Source of the DNA: Aurantiacibacter marinus
GTDB lineage: Bacteria; Pseudomonadota; Alphaproteobacteria; Sphingomonadales; Sphingomonadaceae
Assembly: GCF_001021555.1 (NCBI RefSeq)
Contig: NZ_LDCP01000002.1
Span: 248,001 to 312,000, forward strand
DNA length: 64,000 nt
Direction: 5' to 3'
Shown here one piece after another: positions 50,119 to 58,071 of the stretch (position 1 is the stretch's first letter; each line of letters begins with the position of its first letter). The notes under the pieces were generated by a model. It was given only the letters and a program-made list of their open reading frames with translations. It searched no databases and was not told the origin of the DNA. Position numbers and translations under genes: made by a program.

Positions 50119-50529
50119 ATGAGATTGTTCGCCCGTGCCAAAACTGCTGACGTCCCTGAAAGACGCGGCGGACCGCGAACAAGGGTGGATTGCATTGCAA
50201 CACTGCTGATGCCCAGCGGGGACCGTCCCGGGCGGCTGTTCGATATTTCCGCCACCGGCGCGCGCCTGTCCACGCAAGTGCCGCCATCCCCCGGATCTGC
50301 GGGTATTCTCGACTGGTCGCTCCACGAAGCCTTTTGCAAGGTCACATGGTCAAAACCCGGCATGTGCGGGATTGTGTTCGACAGGCCGATCAGTGCGGAA
50401 GTCCTGCAAGAAACCATTGAAAAGGCACCTGCCGGAACGCGGATAATTTCCGCCGCGCACGCAAACGACGCTGGTGAAGCAACGCAGGATACACACGGGA
50501 ACCCTCCTCCGGCACGCCTACCTTGCTAG
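50119..50529 (+). CDS. PilZ-domain protein
   Basis: A 136-residue protein starting at ATG 50119 behind a near-perfect AGGAGGAA. It looks like a PilZ domain: ERRGGPRTRVDCIATLLMPSGDRPGRLFDISATGARLSTQ, in which RxxxR and (D/N)xSxxG c-di-GMP-binding residues are placed as expected (RGGPRTR and DISATGAR), followed by the beta-barrel WSKPGMCGIVFDRPIS. It is divergent from the SOS operon. A role in c-di-GMP response is inferred from the family. Confidence 0.85.
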   Translation: MRLFARAKTADVPERRGGPRTRVDCIATLLMPSGDRPGRLFDISATGARLSTQVPPSPGSAGILDWSLHEAFCKVTWSKPGMCGIVFDRPISAEVLQETIEKAPAGTRIISAAHANDAGEATQDTHGNPPPARLPC

Positions 50530-50561
50530 GGATGAGGCCATGTTGCGCGTTGTCCGCGGAT

Positions 50562-50606
50562 GAGCATATCGGCCCGGTGAGTATATCGGCCCGTAAGTTT
50601 ATCAGC
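50562..50606 (+). repeat. 17-bp direct repeat upstream of terC
   Basis: GAGCATATCGGCCCGGT (50562-50578) is followed at once by GAGTATATCGGCCCGTA (50579-50595), 14 of 17 matching, and by a degenerate third copy (AGTTTATCAGC). It lies about 50-90 nt before the terC start, in its promoter region, and might bind a regulator. Confidence 0.6.
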
Positions 50607-50652
50607 ATTGTAAACGCTTGAGCAGAAACCGCAGGTCGGGCATCAGGCTGCC

Positions 50653-51462
50653 ATGGATATCATGGCACTACTCACCGATCCGGCCGCTTGGCTGGCCCTG
50701 CTCACCCTCATCGCTCTCGAAGTGATCCTGGGGATAGATAATCTGATCTTCATCGCGATCCTGTCCAACAAACTGCCCGAGCATCAACAGAGCAAGGCCC
50801 GGCGCATCGGGCTGGCGCTGGCGCTGATCATGCGGATCGGCCTGCTGATGCTGATCGGCTGGATCGTGACCTTGCAGACCCCGCTTTTCGATCTCGGCAT
50901 AGAAGGTGCCCGCGGACCATACGGCGAACCGACCTTTGAAACGGCCTTTTCCGGGCGCGACCTGATCCTGCTGGTGGGCGGCCTGTTCCTGCTGTGGAAG
51001 GCCACCAAGGAAATCCACCATTCGATGGAGCCGGAAGACAATTCAGGCGACCTGCTCGACAAAACCCCTGGCATAGCCAAGGCCGCCACCGCCACTTTCG
51101 GAACAGTGATCGCGCAGATCGTTGCCATTGACATCGTGTTTTCAGTGGATTCGATTCTGACCGCTGTTGGCATGACCGATCACGTGCCGATCATGATTAC
51201 CGCCGTCGTTATAACCGTGGGCGTCATGATGGTTGCCGCCGACCCGCTGGCGCGCTTTATCGAGCAGAACCCGACGCTGGTGATGCTGGCGCTCGCCTTC
51301 CTGGTCATGATCGGCCTGGTGCTGATCGCCGACGGCTTCGGCTTCCACGTGCCCAAGGGGTATATCTATGTGGCAATGGGCTTCTCGGTTGGCGTGGAAA
51401 TCCTCAACATCGTGCAACGGAACAAGCGAGCGCGGCTGGCGGCTGGCGCAGGGCAAGTGTAG
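50653..51462 (+). CDS. TerC family integral membrane protein
   Basis: A 269-residue protein with seven or more membrane helices. The TerC motifs are ALEVILGIDNLIFIAILSNKLP at the N-terminus and the second inverted-repeat motif IAQIVAIDIVFSVDSILTAVGMTDH, each with conserved acidic residues in the membrane. The group contains Mn-exporting and tellurite-resistance-linked proteins; the present role is most likely metal (Mn2+) efflux, by inference. It ends two bases before the convergent S41 gene, with no terminator between them. Confidence 0.92.
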   Translation: MDIMALLTDPAAWLALLTLIALEVILGIDNLIFIAILSNKLPEHQQSKARRIGLALALIMRIGLLMLIGWIVTLQTPLFDLGIEGARGPYGEPTFETAFSGRDLILLVGGLFLLWKATKEIHHSMEPEDNSGDLLDKTPGIAKAATATFGTVIAQIVAIDIVFSVDSILTAVGMTDHVPIMITAVVITVGVMMVAADPLARFIEQNPTLVMLALAFLVMIGLVLIADGFGFHVPKGYIYVAMGFSVGVEILNIVQRNKRARLAAGAGQV

Positions 51463-51464
51463 CC

Positions 51465-52625
51465 TTAGGGAACGGTGACGTCCTCTCGCGGGACACCACC
51501 TACGGTATAGAGCCGTTCGACCGGTAGCTTGATCAGAAATCCGGTGTTGCTGGTCGTCAGGTCGTAAACAGCACCCAACAGCCCGGCCATCGCGTGCCCT
51601 TCCAGTTCTGCACCCTGCGCCTGGAGACCAATCGCAAGGCCTTCTCCCATGCTGCCTGTCCAGCGACCGACCCGGACGGTTACGTGTCCATCGAAATTCT
51701 TGCCTTCGCGCGGGACGATATATTCGGCCCATTGACGTGCGATGCCGGTCTGGCGCTGTTCGGCTGGCAGCGTATGGATCTGGTAGGGTGACGGCTGATC
51801 CACAAACCAGCCCATGATGCCGCGCGCGACAACGGTGTTGCCCCCGCTTGGCGTGTCAGTCAGATCAAGCAACACCCTTTCGGCATCGCCTGTCTGTTCC
51901 ATTGCGCTGTCGAAAGCCGCGATGGTGCCGTTGTTGCCAAGGGAATCGTTGAACCGGACCTGCAAGGTATTGCCTTCACGCGTGACGGTGACCGGTTCGC
52001 TGCCGGCTTGCTGGCCCTGATACAGGTTGGGAAGTTCGATTGATACGTCCCGGCCAGCTCCCTCCAGCCCGAGAATGCGCGGCCTGTCCCGTCTTCCTGC
52101 CACGAGCACGCGGGCTGCAAAGGCTTTGCTCTCGGCATCTCTCGTGTCATCGCCAAGGTCGTTCCAGAAAGCATCGACTGCTTGCGCGATAGGTACGCCG
52201 CCGACTTCGGTCAGCCTTGCGCCGGGCAATATGCCTGCCTGCTCTGCTGGCGATGCACTGCGGACGGCATCGACAAGATATTCGCCGTCACGATAAATGA
52301 TCCAGAGGTCCGCATAGGATGGAACCACGGCCCAGCTGTCCGAGGCAGAACTGCCGGTGATCGCGTGGTGGTCGCGCAGGATGAGCAGGAGGTTTTCGGC
52401 AAAATGCAACAGGCTGGAACTGTCGCCGACGGCGTCTGCCTGAGCCTGCAGGACGGCGTTAACGGGTATCTGACCGCCTTCGAAGCGTTCCGGATAGGCA
52501 TATGCCTGTTGGACCATTTCGATCAGCTGTTGCGCATCTTCCTGATAATCTGCCGACGTGGTCTGGGCCAACAGCGGTGTCGGCAGCAACAGCAGAAGCG
52601 GGGCGAGTATACGGAGAAATTTCAT
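51465..52625 (-). CDS. S41-family (C-terminal processing type) peptidase
   Basis: A 386-residue exported protein with a signal peptide (MKFLRILAPLLLLLPTPLLAQ). A PDZ-like part (GEYLVDAVRSASPAEQAGILPGARLTEVGGVPI) precedes an S41 peptidase core: RVLLDLTDTPSGGNTVVARGIMGWF and VRVGRWTGSMGEGLAIGLQ, with the presumed nucleophile Ser near residue 325 in TGSMGE. It is 30 nt downstream of imuB on the same strand and could be read through from the SOS promoter, though nothing else links it to repair. Confidence 0.83.
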   Translation of the reverse strand: MKFLRILAPLLLLLPTPLLAQTTSADYQEDAQQLIEMVQQAYAYPERFEGGQIPVNAVLQAQADAVGDSSSLLHFAENLLLILRDHHAITGSSASDSWAVVPSYADLWIIYRDGEYLVDAVRSASPAEQAGILPGARLTEVGGVPIAQAVDAFWNDLGDDTRDAESKAFAARVLVAGRRDRPRILGLEGAGRDVSIELPNLYQGQQAGSEPVTVTREGNTLQVRFNDSLGNNGTIAAFDSAMEQTGDAERVLLDLTDTPSGGNTVVARGIMGWFVDQPSPYQIHTLPAEQRQTGIARQWAEYIVPREGKNFDGHVTVRVGRWTGSMGEGLAIGLQAQGAELEGHAMAGLLGAVYDLTTSNTGFLIKLPVERLYTVGGVPREDVTVP

Positions 52626-52655
52626 GCCGTGGTATGTGGTTACTGACCTTTCCGG

Positions 52656-54290
52656 TCAAGCAAACAGCCCTTGCAGGAACCAGTCCGGCTCTCCGCCGCG
52701 CCCGTCCCCGGCGATGCCAGCGCGGTATATCCAGTAACGGCGGCCGGTATCGTCTTCGATGCGGTAATAATCGCGCAGGCGGGTAGAGCCTTTCTCGCGC
52801 CACCATTCAGGAGCAATGCGTTCCGGCCCTTCCACCCGTGCCACTTCGAACACACCGCCGCGCCAGCGGAAACGGCGGGGATAGCCGTCCGGGCTGGCAT
52901 AAAGCACCGCGATCCGCTCTGCCTGGTCCAGCAGTTTCAGGGGCCGTGCGTGAAAGGCGAGTTCCTCCTGCTGCGGGGCTTCCGCCTCCAGCGGCGGCTG
53001 CCAGCCTTGCGCCCGTTCCGGGATATGGCTGGCGCGCAGGACCGGGCGCTGCACGGCCGCTGTGCCCAGCCTGACGGTGAGCCGATCGATACAGGCTGCC
53101 AGACTGGTGCCGTGCTCCTCCGCTGCCGCTTCGAGATCGGCCTGGCCCAGCTTCAGCGGCTCTGCCCAGCTGGCGCGCAGGCGCAGCATCTCTATCCCGA
53201 AACCCGCATCGACATCGTCCAGCTTGGCGGCAAACAGGCGGCAGATGTGGGCAGGATCGCGCGTGGCGGCCGCCAGTTCCAGATCGCGCAGCACAACCTC
53301 GCCGTCCACCCGCCACAGGCCAAGCTGAAGGCGGCGTGCACCCTCGCCCCGCCCTTCCAGCTCGCGCGCCATATCCGCGGCAAGGTCTTCCACCACCTTG
53401 TCGAGCAGGTTGCGATGCCGGATCGGCTCCATCAGGCGGCGCTGTACCAGTGCGGCGGAAAGCGGGATGACCGGAAGCAAGGGTTCAGGCACGCGGCCCC
53501 TCAACTGGTCCATCCGGATCAGCGGATTGGCGGCAGGCGATTTGCGGTTGCGGAAGCGGCGGTGGACAGCATCGCGGCCATTGGCCCCCTCCCCGATACC
53601 GGCAAGATCGCCAAGCCGTTTTAGGCCAAGACGCCGGAGGACGAGCAGCACGTCATTATCAAGCCGCAGTGCTGCAACAGGCAGGTCTGCAAGGCGGTCC
53701 GCGATATCATCACCCGGTGTAAGAATGGCCTCCGGCGGGGCGTAATGCGCCAGCGCCCAGGCGGCCCCGGCAGTGGGCGCGACGGCAGACCTGACAGACA
53801 GCCCGCGCGCCTTGCAGCGCTGTGCCACATCGGCCAGCAGGCGGCGCTCTCCGCCGAACAGATGCGCAACGGCGGTCACGTCCACCAGCAGGCCATCAGG
53901 CGCGTCGATCGCGCTCCACGGCCCCCAGCGCTGCGCCCACACCGCCAGCCGTTCCAGAAATGCGAGATCGCCCGCCGGATCGCTCGGGCGGACTTGCAGA
54001 TGCGGGCATAGCGTGCGGGCATCGGCCAACATCATGCCGCACACGGAACCCTCTGCCCGTGCAGCGACATTTGCGGCATCGATGCGCGGGCCATGCGCAG
54101 TTTCGGTGATCAGCGCCAGTGGCTGCGCATCTGCGCCTTCGCCCGCTGTGCAGGCTTCAGAGTGCCGCCAGCGATCGAGCGCCAGTTCGCAGGTCCAGAT
54201 CGCCATGATTCGCCGGGGCTGGGTCTGGCGAGGTGGCGGTGTCTGCATGACGTTCTGGGGGGCGCTCGGCGGCGAGGAAAGATCCTTCAT
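52656..54290 (-). CDS. imuB: ImuB, inactive Y-family polymerase of the SOS mutasome
   Basis: An adaptor that links DnaE2 to the beta clamp. The Y-family fold starts at RRIMAIWTCELALDRWRH, and positions that hold metal-binding acids in active DinB enzymes are replaced (AIWTCELA, LLVDVTAVAHLFGGERRL). The C-terminal half has a conserved ERIAPEWW...RLRDYYRIEDDTGRRYWIYR segment. The start is uncertain: ATG 54290 gives an extra proline-rich head and a 134-nt overlap with imuA, while ATG 54206 begins right at the conserved part. It pairs with imuA and, functionally, with dnaE2 about 5 kb away. Confidence 0.92.
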   Translation of the reverse strand: MKDLSSPPSAPQNVMQTPPPRQTQPRRIMAIWTCELALDRWRHSEACTAGEGADAQPLALITETAHGPRIDAANVAARAEGSVCGMMLADARTLCPHLQVRPSDPAGDLAFLERLAVWAQRWGPWSAIDAPDGLLVDVTAVAHLFGGERRLLADVAQRCKARGLSVRSAVAPTAGAAWALAHYAPPEAILTPGDDIADRLADLPVAALRLDNDVLLVLRRLGLKRLGDLAGIGEGANGRDAVHRRFRNRKSPAANPLIRMDQLRGRVPEPLLPVIPLSAALVQRRLMEPIRHRNLLDKVVEDLAADMARELEGRGEGARRLQLGLWRVDGEVVLRDLELAAATRDPAHICRLFAAKLDDVDAGFGIEMLRLRASWAEPLKLGQADLEAAAEEHGTSLAACIDRLTVRLGTAAVQRPVLRASHIPERAQGWQPPLEAEAPQQEELAFHARPLKLLDQAERIAVLYASPDGYPRRFRWRGGVFEVARVEGPERIAPEWWREKGSTRLRDYYRIEDDTGRRYWIYRAGIAGDGRGGEPDWFLQGLFA

Positions 54291-54945
54291 CGCGCAAGGT
54301 CCATTCTCCGGGGGCGTGCGTACGGGCACGAAACAACTGTGCCTGCCACGCCGGATGACCGGGCGCGGCGGGATTCCACAGCGGCGGAGCGGAAGGTGCG
54401 GCGACCACATCCCAGCGCATGCGGGCGGAACTGAGATCGTGCTCGGCGTTCAAACGGACAAGAAACAGCGGCACACCATGTCTTTTCGCCGCCAGACTGA
54501 GCCGGCGCGATGCAGTAAAATCCAGTGCACGCGGATTGCCTGCCACTTCACCTATGACGCAGGCGAGATCACGGCAGCGAACGCCCTCTTCCAGTGCGAA
54601 AAGCGCATCTTCGGGAGTTTTGGCCGCAACATGGATCAGACGGTGGCGCAAGGCTTCGGGCAGACCGGGGCGATAGGGCCGCCCAGCCAGGCGCTGCGCC
54701 TTCATGTCCTGCACCCACAATATACAGCGCTCTTGCGTATCGTCTTTTGGCGCGCCTTCAGATTCGCGCGCAGAGGCACGCATACCGTCCAGCGCAAGCG
54801 CCAGTGCTGCGCCCGCGCCACTCGCCTCAGTGCCGGGGGTGAAAATCTCGCTATGCAATGCAGCTTGCCCGCCCGGGTGCCAGCGTGAATTGCGGGCAGC
54901 GGGACAGGCCAGCTCCACTGCGCGCGGCAGGGAAGCCATGTCCAT
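54157..54945 (-). CDS. imuA: ImuA, SOS mutasome protein
   Basis: A 262-residue RecA/SulA-like protein, first gene of the imuA-imuB unit. Traits are LHSEIFTPGTEASGAGAALALAL near the N-terminus, CILWVQDMKAQRLAGRPYRPGL, HVAAKTPEDALFALEEGVRCRDLACVIGEVAGNPRALDFTASRRLSLAAKRHGVPLFLVR, and an extended proline-rich tail. A LexA operator lies 18 bases before the start, followed by AAAGGAG. It overlaps imuB. Its biochemical function in mutagenesis is to promote the ImuB-DnaE2 complex with RecA. Confidence 0.92.
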   Translation of the reverse strand: MDMASLPRAVELACPAARNSRWHPGGQAALHSEIFTPGTEASGAGAALALALDGMRASARESEGAPKDDTQERCILWVQDMKAQRLAGRPYRPGLPEALRHRLIHVAAKTPEDALFALEEGVRCRDLACVIGEVAGNPRALDFTASRRLSLAAKRHGVPLFLVRLNAEHDLSSARMRWDVVAAPSAPPLWNPAAPGHPAWQAQLFRARTHAPGEWTLRDEGSFLAAERPPERHADTATSPDPAPANHGDLDLRTGARSLAAL

Positions 54946-54962
54946 GTCGAATCGACTCCTTT

Positions 54963-54977
54963 GTTCTACTTATGTTC
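54963..54977 (-). promoter_or_regulatory. LexA (SOS) operator before imuA-imuB
   Basis: GTTCTACTTATGTTC is an exact GTTC-N7-GTTC box, 18 nt from the imuA start codon and about 105 nt before the divergent flavin-binding protein gene. Confidence 0.9.
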
Positions 54978-55082
54978 CCATATGTGCTGCCATGCAACCG
55001 CTTGTCGATGCCCAGCGACACTTCAACCCACAGTTCGGAAACATTGCGCGGTTTGTCAGTTGGATAGGCAAAGGAGATATAA

Positions 55083-55553
55083 ATGACCGACCGCACTGAA
55101 CTTAAAGAAAAATTCTGGAAAGCCCTCTCTGGCAGCCCCTTCGTCTTCCTCCAGCTCGATAGCGAGCCTGACAATGCTGTGCCGATGACCGCACAGCTGG
55201 ACAAGGATGCCAACAGCACGATCTGGTTCTTCACCACACGCGATCACACACTTGCCAAGGGTGGCCCGGCAACGGCCACGTTCGCAGGCAAGGATCACAA
55301 GATGTTTGCCCGCTTTTCCGGCACGCTGACCGAAGAAACCAGCAGTGACCGCTTGGACAAGCAGTGGAGCACCATCGTCGAGGCATGGTTCCCCGGCGGC
55401 AAGGACGATCCCAACTTGCTGATGTTGCGGATGGATCTGGGCCAGGCCGAAATCTGGAACAGCGATCTGGGCTTTATCGACAACGCCCGCATGCTTCTGG
55501 GCTTCGACGTCCGCAAAGAAGCGCGTGAAGAGCATCTCGAAACGACGCTCTGA
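55083..55553 (+). CDS. Pyridoxamine-5'-phosphate-oxidase-like (general stress) protein
   Basis: A 156-residue split-barrel flavin-binding protein of the general stress protein 26 type. Typical segments are KEKFWKALSGSPFVFLQLD, AVPMTAQLDKDANSTIWFFTTRDHTLAKGGPATATFAGKDHKMFARFSGTL and DKQWSTIVEAWFPGGKDDPNLLMLRMDLGQAEIWNS. A strong AAGGAG site stands before the ATG. It is divergent from imuA across the LexA box; DNA-damage control of this side is possible but not shown. Its substrate is unknown; related proteins bind FMN or heme. Confidence 0.9.
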   Translation: MTDRTELKEKFWKALSGSPFVFLQLDSEPDNAVPMTAQLDKDANSTIWFFTTRDHTLAKGGPATATFAGKDHKMFARFSGTLTEETSSDRLDKQWSTIVEAWFPGGKDDPNLLMLRMDLGQAEIWNSDLGFIDNARMLLGFDVRKEAREEHLETTL

Positions 55554-55576
55554 TACCGACCGCACGTTAGAACAAA

Positions 55577-55608
55577 AGAGCCGCCGCCCTTACCGGGGCG
55601 GCGGCTCT
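55577..55608 (+). terminator. Bidirectional intrinsic terminator
   Basis: AGAGCCGCCGCCC, a short loop and GGGCGGCGGCTCT form a 13-bp stem with AAAA before and GTTTT after. It serves both the stress-protein gene (plus) and the NSS transporter gene (minus), which converge here. Confidence 0.9.
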
Positions 55609-55630
55609 GTTTTAATCAGAGTAACGCTTT

Positions 55631-57052
55631 TCAGTCGCCCAGCACGCCGGGGAAGATCCCGACAATCAAGATCAGCGTAAGCGCTATCGGGCACAGCCAG
55701 CATACCAGGAAGCGCCAGAACAGGTGCAATCCGCCATCAAGGCCGTTCTCGCTATCGACCAACCGCTTGTTGGCGACCCAGCCAATGAAGACCGATGTCA
55801 GCAAGGCACCAATCGGCATGGTGATCTTGCCCGTAAGTGTGTCAAGCGTATCCAGCACGCCCATGCCTTCGAACATTGGCAGGAAGCCAAGCGGGTGAAA
55901 GCCAGACAGAACGCCCATCGACAGCGCCGAAAGTGCGCCCAGCACAGCCGCCGAAAAGGTCACGATACCGGCTGCAACCGGGCGGGCGAAGCGGAACCGC
56001 TCGCTAACCCATGCTGTCGGCACTTCCATCAGCGCGACCGAACTCGTCAATGCGGCAAAGCCTACCATCACGAAGAAACCAAGACCAAGCAGCGATCCGC
56101 CCGGAATTTCCTGGAAGGCATGCGGCAGCGTCGTGAACATCAGCCCCAGCCCGCCGTCAGCCGCAAGGCCTGCGGCAAACACGATGGGGAAAATGCACAG
56201 GCCTGCCAGCAGGGCGACCGCAGTATCCGCTGCAGCGATAATTGCAGAGGTGCCTGCAAGATTCACATTGCGGCCCACATACGCACCGTAGGTCACCATC
56301 CCGGCAACGCCCAGAGACAGCGAGAAAAACGCCTGCCCGACCGCAGCGAGCATCACCGGACCGGTCAGCCGCTCCGGCTCAAACGTGAACAAATACGCCA
56401 GCGTCCGGCCCATTTGGCCCCCGAAAAGACCGTAGATCGTGATGCCCAGCAGCAGCACGAAAAAAGCAGGCATCAGGTACACCGCGACCTTCTCGATCCC
56501 GCCAGAAACACCGCGCGACACGAAGAAAACTGTCACGGCAAGAAACACCAGATTGAGCATGACAGTCATCGTGCCGTTGCTGATCATGGCAGGAAACAGG
56601 CCTTCCACCTCGGCTACTGTCATATCCGAAAAGGCGCCGCCTGAAATGCCTGTGGTAAACAGATCTCCAGCAAAAACGCCTACGTAATACAACACCCAGC
56701 CGCCCAGCACGCAGTAGAAAGCAAGCACCAGAAAGGCCGACAGGACACCCAGACTGGCAACGTGTTCCCACGCCGTCGATTTGCCGGATTGTTCTGCCAC
56801 CTTGCGAAAGCTTTCCGGTGCAGCAGCCTGCCCGTGGCGGCCGATAAGTGTTTCCGACAACAAAACCGGAAGACCGATCAGCACGATACAAAGAATGTAA
56901 AACAGCACAAAAGCGCCGCCGCCATTGGCGCCTGCCTCAGCCGGAAAGCGGACAAGATTGCCAAGCCCGACAGCAGATCCGATGGCAGCCAGAATAAAAG
57001 CGGTCCGCGAAGACCAACCGTCTCGACCGGATCCCGATTGGGTAAGTGCCAT
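55631..57052 (-). CDS. Sodium-dependent transporter, NSS/SNF family
   Basis: A 473-residue transporter with eleven to twelve membrane helices. The NSS hallmark is the N-terminal WSSRTAFILAAIGSAVGLGNLVRFPAEAGANGGGAFVLFYILCIVLIGLPVLLSE, the LeuT-type unwound helix 1 with Na-binding Gly/Asn; SLSLGVAGMVTYGAYVG in the helix 6 region follows. It takes up an amino acid or amine with sodium; the substrate cannot be told. The upstream GAGG site and ATG at 57052 fix the start. The shorter C-terminus is common in bacterial members. Confidence 0.93.
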   Translation of the reverse strand: MALTQSGSGRDGWSSRTAFILAAIGSAVGLGNLVRFPAEAGANGGGAFVLFYILCIVLIGLPVLLSETLIGRHGQAAAPESFRKVAEQSGKSTAWEHVASLGVLSAFLVLAFYCVLGGWVLYYVGVFAGDLFTTGISGGAFSDMTVAEVEGLFPAMISNGTMTVMLNLVFLAVTVFFVSRGVSGGIEKVAVYLMPAFFVLLLGITIYGLFGGQMGRTLAYLFTFEPERLTGPVMLAAVGQAFFSLSLGVAGMVTYGAYVGRNVNLAGTSAIIAAADTAVALLAGLCIFPIVFAAGLAADGGLGLMFTTLPHAFQEIPGGSLLGLGFFVMVGFAALTSSVALMEVPTAWVSERFRFARPVAAGIVTFSAAVLGALSALSMGVLSGFHPLGFLPMFEGMGVLDTLDTLTGKITMPIGALLTSVFIGWVANKRLVDSENGLDGGLHLFWRFLVCWLCPIALTLILIVGIFPGVLGD

Positions 57053-57139
57053 TTATATTTTTCCTCTCGACCTGAAGGTTGCGCCCTCATGCAATGAATC
57101 AAAGCTCGCGTCGAGGGGGCAGTCTGATTATGGAAGGGC

Positions 57140-58012
57140 ATGTCCACGACCTTTACACTCGACACTTCGACCAGCCGGGCCAACCCGACGCCCGCGCCCA
57201 TGCGGCGGCTGACAGTCCCCAAAATCCGCGCCCGCAAGGTGGATGGCGTCACCCAGGAACCGCTGGTGATGCTGACCGCCTATACCGCCCGGCAGGCCCA
57301 ATTGCTCGATCCGCATTGTGACCTGTTACTGGTCGGGGATTCGCTGGGACAGGTCATCTACGGTTTGCCCTCTACCATCCCTGTCACCATGGATATGATG
57401 GCGAACCATGCTGCGGCAGTGGTACGCGGCAGCTACCACGCGCTGGTGGTGGTCGACATGCCGTTCGGTGCCTACGAAGCCTCGCCCCAGACTGCATTTG
57501 ATGCCGCCGCCACTTTGCTGAAGGCAAGCGGTGCTGCGGCGGTTAAACTGGAAGGCGGGGAAGCCATGGCCGAAACAGTCGCTTTCCTGACGCAGCGCGG
57601 CATCCCCGTGATGGGCCATATCGGGCTCACCCCCCAAGCGGTCAATGTGCTCGGTGGTTATGCCGCGCGCGGACGCAGCGACGCAGAAGCCGAGAAGATT
57701 GTCGGCGACGCCAAGGCATTGGAACAAGCCGGCGCCTTTGCTGTCGTGGTAGAAGGGGTGATTGAACCGATTGCCATTGAAGTGACCGAAGCCATCGCGT
57801 GTCCCACAATCGGCATTGGCGCATCGGCGCGATGCGATGGCCAGGTATTGGTCACCGAAGATATGCTTGGCATGTTTGAACGCGTACCGCGCTTCGTAAA
57901 ACGTTACGAGGATATCGCTACTACCATATCGCAAACCGCATCAAAATACGCGGCCGAGGTTCGGGAACGATCCTTCCCTGGACCGGAACAATTGTACCAG
58001 CCCAAGGATTGA
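57140..58012 (+). CDS. panB: 3-methyl-2-oxobutanoate hydroxymethyltransferase
   Basis: PanB makes ketopantoate from 2-ketoisovalerate (the valine precursor) and methylene-THF, feeding coenzyme A synthesis. The protein of 290 residues has a 20-residue extension before MRRLTVPKIRARK. Motifs are VMLTAYTARQAQLLD, LLVGDSLGQVIYGLPSTIPVTMDMM, AVKLEGGEAMAETVAFLTQRGIPVMGHIGLTPQ and IGIGASARCDGQVLVTEDMLGM. A GGAAGG precedes ATG 57140; a start at residue 22 is possible. coaD, in the same pathway, is elsewhere in the window. Confidence 0.95.
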   Translation: MSTTFTLDTSTSRANPTPAPMRRLTVPKIRARKVDGVTQEPLVMLTAYTARQAQLLDPHCDLLLVGDSLGQVIYGLPSTIPVTMDMMANHAAAVVRGSYHALVVVDMPFGAYEASPQTAFDAAATLLKASGAAAVKLEGGEAMAETVAFLTQRGIPVMGHIGLTPQAVNVLGGYAARGRSDAEAEKIVGDAKALEQAGAFAVVVEGVIEPIAIEVTEAIACPTIGIGASARCDGQVLVTEDMLGMFERVPRFVKRYEDIATTISQTASKYAAEVRERSFPGPEQLYQPKD

Positions 58013-58071
58013 CGGTCAGACCGCCGCTTACTTCCAGACTATTTCCAAAAAAACTCAGGACAATTTCCCGC

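Noticed and set aside
50530-50652. yybP-ykoY type manganese riboswitch before terC
   Set aside because: The leader is short and I could not find the conserved paired helices or loops; only a direct repeat is seen.
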